Source of the DNA: UKL13-2 sp038206765
Lineage (GTDB): Bacteria; Pseudomonadota; Gammaproteobacteria; Burkholderiales; Usitatibacteraceae
NCBI GenBank assembly: GCA_038206765.1
Contig: JBBRAM010000007.1
Coordinates: 62,001 to 126,000 of the forward strand
Length of the DNA stretch: 64,000 bases
Reading direction: 5' to 3'
Shown: positions 1-8,264 of the stretch, in pieces
How positions within the stretch are numbered: position 1 is the stretch's first letter
Layout of the letters: every line of letters starts with the position of its first letter
Program-made: the position numbers and the translations under genes
Notes under the pieces: model-generated
Told to the model about the DNA's origin: nothing
Database searches by the model: none
What the model saw: only the letters and a program-made list of their open reading frames with translations

Positions 1-239
1 ATTGCGAAGCTGGGAGGTCGCTGCTAGACTGGAATTATTAATTCTTCGACGAGCAAAATATATTTTTATGGACGTAGCAAAAGCAGATTCTGGCAACAGG
101 ATGCTACGCAGGAACTAGCCGCCGAAGCGATTAACGACAAACGATTTTCCCGTGTTTTTTGCAATTTTAAGCAGCAAGCGTCGTGTTGGTCAGACAACTT
201 GCCGCCTTCTATATTGAGTTAGGCGTCAAAGGAGACCTT
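1..239. other. Leading non-coding stretch
   Basis: No gene can be supported here. One frame stays open from about position 28 to 222 but has no ATG and matches no family I recognise, so it could be a decayed gene remnant. A good ribosome binding site (AGGAG at 230-234) lies at the end and serves the gene starting at 240. Confidence 0.4.
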
Positions 240-554
240 ATGGAATGGCTAGAGCCCTGGTGTTCCGTCACGCAAATGGGTGAGCAAGTTGCTCACGGTT
301 GGCAAAAACAGTTGCAGATTGAGGTTCCGCCCGGCCACGCGCTTTACGGTACACCCGCAAAGCTTTTAGCTCGGGGCAATGGAGACGACGCACTTTTTGA
401 ACTCTTGGATGGAAGCGGTCATTTTGCAAATGTTCATCTCACTTGGTCAAAGAGCGAGGAGCGTTTACCGTGGCCAGGAACCGACATCTATAGCACCCTA
501 CAAGAATGGGTTGAAAAAGTAATGGTTCCAGAGCATCAGGAGTGGGATAGTTGA
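240..554 (+). CDS. Conserved hypothetical protein, 104 aa
   Basis: This is a small soluble protein with no signal peptide or membrane segment. It is rich in tryptophan and acidic residues, with a central L(L/F)DGSGxxAxVHLTW-type segment that I associate with a conserved uncharacterised bacterial family of about 100 residues. The ATG at 240 is chosen because AGGAG ends five bases upstream; an in-frame GTG at 183 would add 19 residues but has no such site. Its function is unknown and the neighbours give no hint. Being a real gene is likely, its role is not known. Confidence 0.6.
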   Translation: MEWLEPWCSVTQMGEQVAHGWQKQLQIEVPPGHALYGTPAKLLARGNGDDALFELLDGSGHFANVHLTWSKSEERLPWPGTDIYSTLQEWVEKVMVPEHQEWDS

Positions 555-1057
555 GATCACCCAATTGTCGCCCAACCCATCATTCCACCGAACCTGCACG
601 AAAAGCCGTGCGGGTCTATGAATTCCGACGTTAGACCTCTATGAACGCAAGCGACGAACCGGAGAAATTCCTCTCCACGGAAATGACCCGAATGGACTAA
701 AGCACCGGAAAACGTGGACCGGCCCGCTATTTCCGAAATGCCATGGGTAGCGGGGGGGTGCGTTTTTTTGCTTGGGCGAATCAAAACCGGCGCTAGCGAC
801 GCCAATCGGTGCGAATCGGCGTTTGGGGTTGATTTGGCATTGACGTAAACCGACAAGAATTTAAAGGCAAGAGTAACTGGGTAGAGTTGCATGTTACCGC
901 CGCGATCAACGCTCCTCGTGTTATTTGCTTTGTGGGCTAACGAACAGACGGCGGCAGGCATTCAGTCTAAAATGTTATTACAGCATGCCCGCATTTGCCG
1001 TCCTTTCAGAGAGTGCGGTTTGCGGATGCTCTACATTTTATTGATAAGGAAATCCTC
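555..1057. other. 503-bp intergenic region, no supported gene
   Basis: A minus-strand open frame of 134 codons lies here but has an unnatural composition and no recognisable domain. A small hairpin (GGAGA/TCTCC near 660-675) and a G7 run followed by a T7 run near 750-770 are visible. The promoter of the downstream lipoprotein gene must lie towards the right end, but I cannot fix its boxes. Confidence 0.4.
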
Positions 1058-1513
1058 ATGAAAACAATTTCAGCACTTGGCATCACCATTGTCACCGCTA
1101 CAGCATTACTGGCCGGCTGTGCAGATATGCCCTCCAACCAACAGCAGTCTCAATCGCAGGGCAATTACCGATCGCAGGGGGCCTTCTACGGCACAGTCGA
1201 CCGGATCGAACTTATTAAGAGTGGCGACTCCAATAACGTAGCCGGCACTATTATTGGCGGCATTATTGGTGGCGTCATTGGCCACCAGGTTGGTAATGGA
1301 AATGGTCAGACCGCTGCCACAGTCGCAGGCGCTGCAGGCGGTGCTTATGTAGGCAATCAGGTTGAGCAGCGTCGGCGCAACGCCAACGAAACTTTTCGGG
1401 TAACAGTGCGCAGCGATAACGGCTCGTATCAGACCATTACCGAGAACAACATTTCGGATTTGCGAACGGGTGACCGCGTTCGCATTGATGGGAATGGCAT
1501 ATCCCGCTATTGA
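1058..1513 (+). CDS. Glycine-zipper 2TM outer-membrane lipoprotein (SlyB/17-kDa antigen type)
   Basis: A lipoprotein of 151 aa. Residues 1-20 are a signal peptide ending in the lipobox LAGC, with Cys21 as the lipidated residue. Residues of about 65-107 form a glycine zipper (repeated IIGGIIGG-like and GAAGGAYVG patterns), the hallmark of the Gly-zipper 2TM (Rick_17kDa_Anti) family, which inserts in or under the outer membrane. The C-terminal part is a short beta-rich domain (VTVRSDNGSYQTI) as in SlyB/OsmB-like proteins. ATG 1058 follows an AAGGAAA ribosome site; an upstream in-frame start at 995 would spoil the signal peptide. The likely role is envelope integrity; the family is well recognised, the exact job is not. 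Confidence 0.82.
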   Translation: MKTISALGITIVTATALLAGCADMPSNQQQSQSQGNYRSQGAFYGTVDRIELIKSGDSNNVAGTIIGGIIGGVIGHQVGNGNGQTAATVAGAAGGAYVGNQVEQRRRNANETFRVTVRSDNGSYQTITENNISDLRTGDRVRIDGNGISRY

Positions 1514-1802
1514 AGGCGCTTTAGCTTTTAACGTTGCGCTTGGCTGTTTGAGAAAATTTCGAACGTCATAAACAGGACGCAATAGGACATTCGATGCGTT
1601 TTTTGACGCGGCCCTGCGCATCTTCGACTTGTGGAGGTTTCTGTTCAACTTGACCTCCAATTCGCCGACCAAGTTCTAGAATTGGCCAACGAAAAACAAA
1701 AGCCGCAATATTTGATTGCTGAATCAACAGAAGTCACCAATTAACAAATGCCAGTCTCAGCGCGCCGTTCCGAGCAAATATGCGTGGAGCGCCGCACCAA
1801 TG

Positions 1803-2825
1803 CTAGACGTACGGCAACGAAATTCCCCGCACGGCGATTTTCTCGGTTTCCATCGTATGCGCGAGCAATTTCGTCGCTTGGTATATTGCGCTAATCGTCG
1901 GCGTTGAGGTGTTGGTGAGTTCACCCAGCTCAATCACGGCGCCAACCAGCGCATCAATCTCAATGGCGCGACCTGCCTCGACATCTTGCAGCATCGAAGT
2001 TTTGTGTTTGCCGACCTTCTCGGCACCGTCAATGCGCTTTTCCAGACTCACGCGAAATGTCACGCCGAGTTTTTCCGCAACGTCTTGGGCCTCGCGCATC
2101 ATGTTGGTGGCCAGCGCCCGCCCTTGTTCATTCTGGCAAATATCTTGTAACGTCGCGTGCGTTAACGCTGAAATGGGATTGAACGTCAGATTGCCCCAAA
2201 GCTTGAGCCAAATTTCATTGCGGACGTTGTCCAGCACGGGCGCTTTTAAACCAGCTTTGGCGAAAACATCTGATAATTCTCTCACGCGATTACTGGCGCT
2301 GCCATCCAACTCGCCCAACGGGAAACGCTCACCTTCGATATGCCTCACCACACCGGGCGCGACCAATTCCGTTGCGGGATAGACGACGCAGCCAATGATG
2401 CGCTCGGCAGGGATACCATCTTTGCAAACGCCGCGCGGATCAACGGACTTCACGATCGTACCTTCGAGTTTTTTATTCTGACCGTGATTGTGGAAATACC
2501 AAAACGGAATCCCGTTCTGCATAGTAATGACAGTAGTCTTCGGGCCGAACAACGGCTCTAGCTGGTGAACGATCGATTCAACCTGATGCGATTTGAGCGC
2601 CAAGATGACGCAATCGACATGACCGACTGCGGCAAAATTATCAGTCGCCTTGACAGTATTGGCATGGAGCGATGTGCCGTCTTGCAGCTTGACGGTCATG
2701 CCGTTCGCGCGAATGGCATCGAGGTTTTTCCAACGTGCGATGAATGTGACATCTTCGCCGGCCAATGCCAACTTTGCGCCGACAAACCCGCCGATAGCGC
2801 CCGCGCCTACGATGCAAAATTTCAT
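1803..2825 (-). CDS. 2-dehydropantoate 2-reductase (ketopantoate reductase family)
   Basis: NADPH-dependent reduction of ketopantoate to pantoate in pantothenate/CoA synthesis is the family reaction. The 340-aa protein begins with the Rossmann motif GAGAIGGFVG (residues 7-16). It has the ALKSHQ segment, the NGIP loop, and the C-terminal helical ApbA_C domain with the WLKLWGNLTFNPISALT signature that carries the catalytic Lys and substrate-binding Asn residues. Length is slightly above the 300-aa norm. It stands alone, 108 bp from lgt on the same strand. Several paralogues of this family act on other 2-oxo acids, so a pantothenate role is probable rather than certain. Confidence 0.85.
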   Translation of the reverse strand: MKFCIVGAGAIGGFVGAKLALAGEDVTFIARWKNLDAIRANGMTVKLQDGTSLHANTVKATDNFAAVGHVDCVILALKSHQVESIVHQLEPLFGPKTTVITMQNGIPFWYFHNHGQNKKLEGTIVKSVDPRGVCKDGIPAERIIGCVVYPATELVAPGVVRHIEGERFPLGELDGSASNRVRELSDVFAKAGLKAPVLDNVRNEIWLKLWGNLTFNPISALTHATLQDICQNEQGRALATNMMREAQDVAEKLGVTFRVSLEKRIDGAEKVGKHKTSMLQDVEAGRAIEIDALVGAVIELGELTNTSTPTISAIYQATKLLAHTMETEKIAVRGISLPYV

Positions 2826-2933
2826 CGAGCTGCCCCCATAAGACTGCCCTCTTCAAACAACAGAGTTACAGCAAATTAAACTAAATTTAATGTAATTGTG
2901 CAGCGCAACAAACGGGCTGTCCAGTGATTCGAG

Positions 2934-3776
2934 TCAAGCGGCTTTTTTGGGGGGAGCGGTGGTAGGCGAGAGCGGCTTTTTGGTCGAGATCACAAACAAC
3001 ACGATTCCAGCAACAATCATCGGTAACGATAGCCATTGCCCCATTGAGAAGCCCAACGCCAAGAAGCCCAGAAACGCATCGGGCTCACGGGCGAATTCGG
3101 TGATGAAACGTCCCGCGCCATAACCGATTAAAAACAACGCTGAAACGGCGCCGACGGGACGCGGTTTTTTGCTATAAACCCATAAAACCACGAACAACAA
3201 CAAGCCCTCTAACGCCAATTGATAAAGCTGGGAAGGATGCCGCGCGGTGGGCAGTGCATCCATCTGCGGAAACCACATGGCCCAAGGAATTACATTCGAG
3301 TCTGTCACACGACCGGGCAATTCGCCATTAATAAAGTTACCCAACCGCCCCGCGGCATAGCCCGTCGGCACCAACGGCGCGATGAAATCAGTGACCTGAA
3401 AAAACGTGCGATTGGTGCGCCGACCGTATAGCCACATGGCAAACAATACGCCCAGAAAGCCGCCATGAAACGACATGCCGCCCTGCCAGACATAAAAAAT
3501 TTCAATCGGATGCGCGAGGTAATAGCTGGCTTTATAGAAAACAATATAGCCCAGCCGTCCGCCCAAAATCACACCGAGAATGCCGTAAAACAGCAAATCA
3601 TCGAGATCGTTCGCGGTAAAACCCATATCGGGACGACGCTTCAAATGGATACGCCCTAGCACCACAAATAACACAAACGCCAGCACGTACATCAGGCCGT
3701 ACCAGCGCACCGCGAGCGGGCCTAAGGAAAAAATAATGGGGTCAAACTGTGGGTGGGTGAGCATGGAGGTTGGCAT
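2934..3776 (-). CDS. lgt: Prolipoprotein diacylglyceryl transferase
   Basis: Lgt transfers diacylglycerol from phosphatidylglycerol to the lipobox cysteine of prolipoproteins in the inner membrane. The 280-aa polytopic protein shows the family signatures in order: PLAVRWYGLMY near the N-terminus, SFHGGFLG in the middle, the Lgt signature GRLGNFINGELPGR, and HPSQLYQ followed by further membrane helices. The length is normal. The gene diverges from vapBC and ilvD; the divergent lgt/ilvD arrangement is familiar from betaproteobacteria. The lipoproteins encoded nearby would be substrates. Confidence 0.96.
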   Translation of the reverse strand: MPTSMLTHPQFDPIIFSLGPLAVRWYGLMYVLAFVLFVVLGRIHLKRRPDMGFTANDLDDLLFYGILGVILGGRLGYIVFYKASYYLAHPIEIFYVWQGGMSFHGGFLGVLFAMWLYGRRTNRTFFQVTDFIAPLVPTGYAAGRLGNFINGELPGRVTDSNVIPWAMWFPQMDALPTARHPSQLYQLALEGLLLFVVLWVYSKKPRPVGAVSALFLIGYGAGRFITEFAREPDAFLGFLALGFSMGQWLSLPMIVAGIVLFVISTKKPLSPTTAPPKKAA

Positions 3777-3796
3777 TGGGTTTTGGCTGGGTAGTC

Positions 3797-3834
3797 TTGA
3801 CGAAAATGGGTGACGTATATACAGTGCGTATATC
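3797..3834 (+). promoter_or_regulatory. Probable vapBC promoter with overlapping operator
   Basis: TTGACG (3797-3802) and TATACA (3818-3823) can act as -35 and -10 boxes with a short 15-bp spacer. Two GTATAT elements (3815-3820, the first extending to the palindrome GTATATAC, and 3828-3833) overlap the -10 region, which fits the usual autorepression of toxin-antitoxin operons by the VapBC complex. This is inferred from position and pattern only. Confidence 0.5.
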
Positions 3835-3867
3835 TTATCTTAAACGAGATTGCAACGAGGTGACAGC

Positions 3868-4209
3868 ATGACGATAACCGCCCGATCTATCAAAGCCCTC
3901 GGAACCACCAAAACGACTAAAACCTTTAAAAGTGGCAATTCCATTGCCGTGCGGATACCACGAGAGTTTAACCTTGAACCGGGAAAAACTTTTGAGATTA
4001 AGCGGCGCGGGAAGGAATTGGTACTTGTCGAAAGAGCGCAAACGCTGGAATGCGTGGTCGATATTTTACAATCGATGCCGAGTGATTTTTTTGCCGATGG
4101 GCGCGTGGACTTGCCATTGCAGGAGCGTGATTTTGCGACGATGTTTGGTGAAGCTGCGTCGAAAAAAGCCAAACCTAAAACGTCTAAAAGGTTGGACCCG
4201 AACAAATGA
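3868..4209 (+). CDS. VapB-type antitoxin (AbrB/SpoVT swapped-hairpin)
   Basis: A 113-aa antitoxin. The segment with TFKSGNSIAVRIPREF at about residues 13-30 is the AbrB-like DNA-binding fold typical of VapB, followed by KTFEIKRRGKELVLVERA. The C-terminal half should wrap the toxin, and the tail is rich in lysine. ATG 3868 follows GAGG with a seven-base gap; a TTG at 3850 would add six residues and is less likely. The stop codon overlaps the toxin start (ATGA), so the pair is translationally coupled. It is somewhat longer than the usual 75-90 aa. Confidence 0.88.
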   Translation: MTITARSIKALGTTKTTKTFKSGNSIAVRIPREFNLEPGKTFEIKRRGKELVLVERAQTLECVVDILQSMPSDFFADGRVDLPLQERDFATMFGEAASKKAKPKTSKRLDPNK

Positions 4210-4610
4210 TGCGTTATATGCTCGATACGAATATCTGCATCTATATTTCACATCGCAAAGCCCCGCAAGTTGTGGAGGCGTTCCGCAATATGAGCCACGG
4301 TGATGCGGGCATTTCGGTCGTCACGCATGCGGAGCTTTTGTATGGCGCGGAAAAAAGCCATTCACCAATCGTTGCCCGAGCACTGATTAAAGAATTTGTG
4401 CGCCACACACCCGTGGTGCCAATAGACGAAAATGTATCTCCCATTTACGCAGAGCTGCGCACTTTTTTACAAAAAAAAGGCATGCCGATCGGCGCCAACG
4501 ATCTCTGGATCGCCGCCCACGCACTCGCTGAAAACCTAATCCTAGTCACCAATAACGAACGCGAATTTAAACGCGTTCCCAAATTGAAAATTGAAAACTG
4601 GACGAAATAA
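4206..4610 (+). CDS. VapC-type toxin, PIN-domain ribonuclease
   Basis: A 134-aa PIN-domain protein. The first catalytic Asp is in YMLDTNICIY (Asp7), the second acidic residue in HAELLYGAEKS, and the third and fourth in GANDLWIAAHA and TNNEREFKRV. PIN toxins of this class cleave tRNA or rRNA when freed from VapB. All acidic positions appear intact, so it should be active. It overlaps vapB by four bases and ends two bases before the ilvD start codon, which is an unusual arrangement for a metabolic gene. Confidence 0.92.
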   Translation: MMRYMLDTNICIYISHRKAPQVVEAFRNMSHGDAGISVVTHAELLYGAEKSHSPIVARALIKEFVRHTPVVPIDENVSPIYAELRTFLQKKGMPIGANDLWIAAHALAENLILVTNNEREFKRVPKLKIENWTK

Positions 4611-4612
4611 TC

Positions 4613-6301
4613 ATGACGACGCCAACAGGCACCCCGAAATACCGCTCCTTCACCATCACCCAAGGCAACGAACGCGCGCCCAATCGCTCGATGTTGCGTG
4701 GAATCGGCTATCAAGACGACGACTTTAAAAAGCCTTTTATCGGCCTCGCAAATGGCCACAGCACCATGAACCCGTGCAACGCCGGCATCCAGCCGCTGGC
4801 CGATGCCGCCGATGCCGCGATTCGTGAGGCGGGCGGCATGCCGCAAATGTTCGGCACCATCACCGTTACGGATGGCATCTCGATGGGCACCGAGGGCATG
4901 AAGTATTCGCTGGTGTCGCGCGAAGTGATTGCGGATTCAATTGAGACTGCGTGTCAATCGCAATTTATGGATGGCGTGCTCGCCATCGGTGGCTGCGATA
5001 AAAATATGCCGGGGGCGATGATCGGTATCTGCCGAATGAATATTCCCGCCATCTTTGTTTACGGCGGCACCATCAAGCCGGGACACCACAAAGGTAAAGA
5101 CTTGCAGATTGTGTCGGTGTTCGAAGCCGTCGGCGCGCTCGGTTCTGGCAACATGACGCCGGAAGATTTTGGCTTTGTTGAACGTAAAGCCATTCCCGGC
5201 GTGGGTGCTTGCGGTGGCATGTACACCGCCAACACCATGTCCTCATCGTTTGAAGCGCTCGGCATGTCGCTGCCGTTCTCGTCGACCATGGCGGCTGAAG
5301 ACGAGGAAAAGCGGCTGTCAGCGGCGGAGTCCGGACGGGTGTTGGTTCAGGCTGTTAAAAATGGCATTCGCCCGCGCGATATCGTCACCCGCAAATCGAT
5401 TGAAAACGCGGTCTCGGTCATCATGGCGGTCGGCGGCTCGACTAATGCCGTGCTGCACTTCCTCGCGATTGCCCATGCCGCGGATGTCGAATGGACGATC
5501 GATGATTTTGAGCGTGTGCGCCGCAAGGTGGGCGTGTTTTGTGATTTAAAACCATCGGGTAAATATGTCGCAGTGGATTTGCACAAAGCAGGCGGCGTGC
5601 CGCAGGTAATGAAGATGTTGCTCAACGCAGGGCTGCTGTTTGGTGACTGCATGACGATCACCGGCAAGACGATTGCTGAAACATTGAAAGACATTCCCGA
5701 CGCACCACGCGCTGACCAAGACGTCATCCGCCCGTACGACAAGCCGATGTACAAAGAAGGCCATCTAGCAATTCTAAAAGGCAACATCGCCCCCGAAGGC
5801 TGCGTGGCTAAAATCACCGGTCTCAAAAACCCCGTCATCACCGGTCCCGCCCGCGTGTTCGATTCCGAGCCTGAATTAATGGCATCAATCATGGCCGATA
5901 ACATTAACGCGGGCGATGTCGTGGTGCTGCGCTACGAAGGCCCCAAAGGCGGACCCGGTATGCGCGAAATGCTAGCGCCCACCGCCGCCCTCATCGGCAA
6001 AGGCTTGGGCGAAAGCGTTGGCTTAATCACCGATGGAAGGTTCTCCGGCGGGACATGGGGCATGGTCGTCGGTCATGTCGCACCAGAAGCGTATGTCGGC
6101 GGCGTCATTGGCCTGATTCGTGAAGGCGATAGCGTCACCATTGATGCGCATAAATTGTTGTTACAGCTGAATGTGGATGACGCGGAGATCGAGGCTAGAC
6201 GGGCACGTTGGAAGGCGCCGGCACCGAGATACACACGTGGGGTGTTGGGAAAATATTTTAAGTTGGTGGGGACGGCTAGCAAGGGTGCGGTGACGGATTG
6301 A
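4613..6301 (+). CDS. ilvD: Dihydroxy-acid dehydratase
   Basis: IlvD converts 2,3-dihydroxy-isovalerate and 2,3-dihydroxy-3-methylvalerate to the 2-oxo acids in valine, leucine and isoleucine synthesis. The 562-aa length is normal. Iron-sulfur cysteines are visible in GGCDKNMPG and GACGGMYTANTMS, and the first conserved part NACNAGIQPL-like region reads NPCNAGIQPL. The C-terminal signatures DGRFSGGTWGMVVGHVAPEA are intact. The start lies two bases after the vapC stop, with only a weak GGA ribosome site, so expression probably depends partly on read-through from vapBC or on a promoter inside it. Confidence 0.97.
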   Translation: MTTPTGTPKYRSFTITQGNERAPNRSMLRGIGYQDDDFKKPFIGLANGHSTMNPCNAGIQPLADAADAAIREAGGMPQMFGTITVTDGISMGTEGMKYSLVSREVIADSIETACQSQFMDGVLAIGGCDKNMPGAMIGICRMNIPAIFVYGGTIKPGHHKGKDLQIVSVFEAVGALGSGNMTPEDFGFVERKAIPGVGACGGMYTANTMSSSFEALGMSLPFSSTMAAEDEEKRLSAAESGRVLVQAVKNGIRPRDIVTRKSIENAVSVIMAVGGSTNAVLHFLAIAHAADVEWTIDDFERVRRKVGVFCDLKPSGKYVAVDLHKAGGVPQVMKMLLNAGLLFGDCMTITGKTIAETLKDIPDAPRADQDVIRPYDKPMYKEGHLAILKGNIAPEGCVAKITGLKNPVITGPARVFDSEPELMASIMADNINAGDVVVLRYEGPKGGPGMREMLAPTAALIGKGLGESVGLITDGRFSGGTWGMVVGHVAPEAYVGGVIGLIREGDSVTIDAHKLLLQLNVDDAEIEARRARWKAPAPRYTRGVLGKYFKLVGTASKGAVTD

Positions 6302-6364
6302 CTTGTCAAATAGAGGTTGATCTGGGTGCCCATCCTCACATTCGTCCTCTCGAAAGAACAACGC

Positions 6365-7321
6365 ATGAAAATTATTACCGTTACTTTGGCACTCATTGCG
6401 GCTTTTTTTTCTACCTCTGCACTTACAGGGGAACTTCCCACATGGGCTTATCCGCTCAATCCGCCTGACTACAAGCCCTCACCGGACGACGGAATGCTGA
6501 GGCATGTGCCGGATAGTAAGGTCACCTATCCGGTTTCGCAAACACGCAACCTTTTTTTCGTGCCTGATTGGCACCCCGACGACCACGGGCCGATGCCAGC
6601 CGTGGTGGCGCGCGGTCGCATGCCGGCAGTTTACGCCTGCGGATTTTGCCATCGCGCCACCGGGTCTGGTGGCCCGGAAAACGCCAGCTTGACGGGATTA
6701 CCGTTCGATTACATCGTTGCGCAATTGCGCGACTATCGTTCCGGCGTACGATCCACAGCGCTACCGGATCGCAGACCGCAGCGGCTCATGATTGAAGGCT
6801 CAAAAAATCTCACTGACGAGGAGATATTCGAGGCGGCGGCCTATTTTTCGGCGTTGAAACCAAAGAAAAATATTCGCGTAATCGAAACCGACACCATCTC
6901 GCAACCCGTCGTGGCTAACTGGACGTGGGTCCACCACAAGACGAGCATCAGCGAGCCGCTTGGCAGTCGTGTTATTGAAGTGCCTGAGCATCTCGAGGAT
7001 TTCGAGTCGCGTGATGCACGAACGACCTTTGTCGCCTATGTGCCGCCTGGTAGTCTCAAGCGCGGTGAGGCGTTGGTTAGCGGCAAGCTGCCGAACCGAA
7101 CGACTGCCTGTACGACGTGCCATGGCGCCAATCTCAAAGGCATGACAGTTGCACCACCAATTGCGGGGCGGTCCGCTTCGTACGGGATGCGACAACTTTA
7201 TGAATTCAAGGTTGGTTTGCGCACTGGTGGAAATGCGGCACTGATGAAATCTGTGCTGGAAAAACTCAACAACGACGAGATGCGAGACATCGTGGCATAC
7301 CTTGCTTCACAGAGCCCTTAG
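6365..7321 (+). CDS. Diheme c-type cytochrome, exported
   Basis: A 318-aa protein with a cleavable signal peptide at residues 1-20 (ending in STSALTG). Two heme c attachment motifs are visible, CGFCH in the N-terminal half and CTTCH in the C-terminal half, each inside a cytochrome c domain with a later Met that could be the axial ligand (DLMxxAAYFSAL- and EMRDIVAYLA-type helices). This is the cytochrome c4 plan, though longer. It would carry electrons in the periplasm. ATG 6365 is chosen because it begins the signal peptide; a start at 6317 would not. The partner oxidase or dehydrogenase is not encoded next to it. Confidence 0.87.
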   Translation: MKIITVTLALIAAFFSTSALTGELPTWAYPLNPPDYKPSPDDGMLRHVPDSKVTYPVSQTRNLFFVPDWHPDDHGPMPAVVARGRMPAVYACGFCHRATGSGGPENASLTGLPFDYIVAQLRDYRSGVRSTALPDRRPQRLMIEGSKNLTDEEIFEAAAYFSALKPKKNIRVIETDTISQPVVANWTWVHHKTSISEPLGSRVIEVPEHLEDFESRDARTTFVAYVPPGSLKRGEALVSGKLPNRTTACTTCHGANLKGMTVAPPIAGRSASYGMRQLYEFKVGLRTGGNAALMKSVLEKLNNDEMRDIVAYLASQSP

Positions 7322-7330
7322 TAGACCTAA

Positions 7331-7359
7331 GACCCAGCGGAAAATTGCCGGCTGGGTGT
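7331..7359. terminator. Possible bidirectional terminator hairpin
   Basis: ACCCAGC (7332-7338) and GCTGGGT (7351-7357) form a seven-pair stem between the convergent cytochrome and acetyltransferase genes. There is no T run on either side, so it may work only weakly or with Rho. Confidence 0.4.
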
Positions 7360-7370
7360 CCTACCTCGTC

Positions 7371-7904
7371 CTAGCGTACATGCGCATAACGAATCACACC
7401 AGCTTCCCCGCCATCACCCACAAAAGCCATCCCGCATTTTTCCATCACCCGCCGCGATGCAGCCAGATGCGGCAGCGTTTCGCCGATGACGTTGTTAGCG
7501 CCGTTCTGATATGCGTTGCTAATCAGCGCTTGGGCAGCTTCGCTTGCGTAACCAAGCCGCTGAAACGCGTCGAGCACGCTGTAACCGATCTCGACCTGAC
7601 CAGTTTTATCCGGCGGACCTTTGTAGCCGCAGGTGCCGATTAGCGTGGGCTCGGGTGCATTGAACGGTTCCTGTAAAACAATAAAGTACATCCCCCAAAA
7701 GCATCCGGCAGGCATCTGCTCGCTTAATTTCAACATCCACCGAATTGCGTCATCGTCGATGTATTCGGGCGGCCAAGCTGCGGTCACGTTTGCGTTAAGG
7801 ATTTGCGCGAGAGCAAGAGACGATGTGAGTGCGGCTTGCAGCACGGCATCGACCCCGGCGACGCAAGTTAAGCGTGGGGTAATCAAATTGAAATTTTTAT
7901 TCAT
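7371..7904 (-). CDS. GNAT-family N-acetyltransferase
   Basis: A 177-aa acetyltransferase of the RimJ/RimL-like type. The N-terminal LITPRLT stretch, the central GTCGYKGPPD strand, the beta-4 strand VEIGYSVLDAFQRLGYASEAAQAL with the acetyl-CoA loop, and the last part ETLPHLAASRRVMEKCGMAF are all in place. The ATG at 7904 has GAGAAG just upstream; a longer reading from 7958 lacks a ribosome site. The substrate cannot be told, and the gene is not in an operon. Confidence 0.85.
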   Translation of the reverse strand: MNKNFNLITPRLTCVAGVDAVLQAALTSSLALAQILNANVTAAWPPEYIDDDAIRWMLKLSEQMPAGCFWGMYFIVLQEPFNAPEPTLIGTCGYKGPPDKTGQVEIGYSVLDAFQRLGYASEAAQALISNAYQNGANNVIGETLPHLAASRRVMEKCGMAFVGDGGEAGVIRYAHVR

Positions 7905-8264
7905 GATCTTCTCTCGAAAAATACAGTGGCGAGAAGACTCACTATCTACACTCGACAATTTGCCATCATGCCGAATTCAACAAATTGCGACGATTCGTTA
8001 GCCGATCTTCTCGTTCAACGCGCCGAAAAATGTGCGGCGCAAATCTTAAAAGTGGCAAACATAGGCGACTCCAAGGGTTGTGGTGACCAAATGATTGACG
8101 CCATAAATTTGTATGCCAGCGTTTTCCGAACTGTCGGTGGACGCTCGCCCGCGTCGCGCTAATATGCCTCAAACGCCGCGCCAGTACTTGTGTTTCAGGT
8201 TTCAATTAATGACGTAAGGCACCTGCAATCGGCAAATAATATGTGCCGTTGCGCTGAGGCCAAG
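7905..8264. other. 360-bp intergenic region
   Basis: This lies between two minus-strand genes. A plus-strand frame from ATG 7968 to 8162 (64 codons) has a plausible amino acid mix but no ribosome site and no recognised family, so I do not call it. Otherwise I see nothing here beyond the presumed promoter of the acetyltransferase gene. Confidence 0.4.

Noticed and set aside
28..222. Open plus-strand frame at the left edge with a YGRSKSRFW stretch
   Set aside because: It has no start codon, no family match I can defend, and is followed by a well-supported gene in another frame; it may be a remnant.
650..730. Resemblance between the gap at 650-730 (complement) and 12911-12950, both with GGTCATTTC beside a small hairpin
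   Set aside because: Only nine bases are shared; too little to claim a repeat family.
557..961. 134-codon minus-strand frame
   Set aside because: No ribosome site, no recognisable domain, unnatural composition; more likely chance.
7968..8162. 64-codon plus-strand frame in the gap before the propeller lipoprotein gene
   Set aside because: Amino acid mix is plausible but there is no ribosome site or homologue that I know, so it was left out as a gene.
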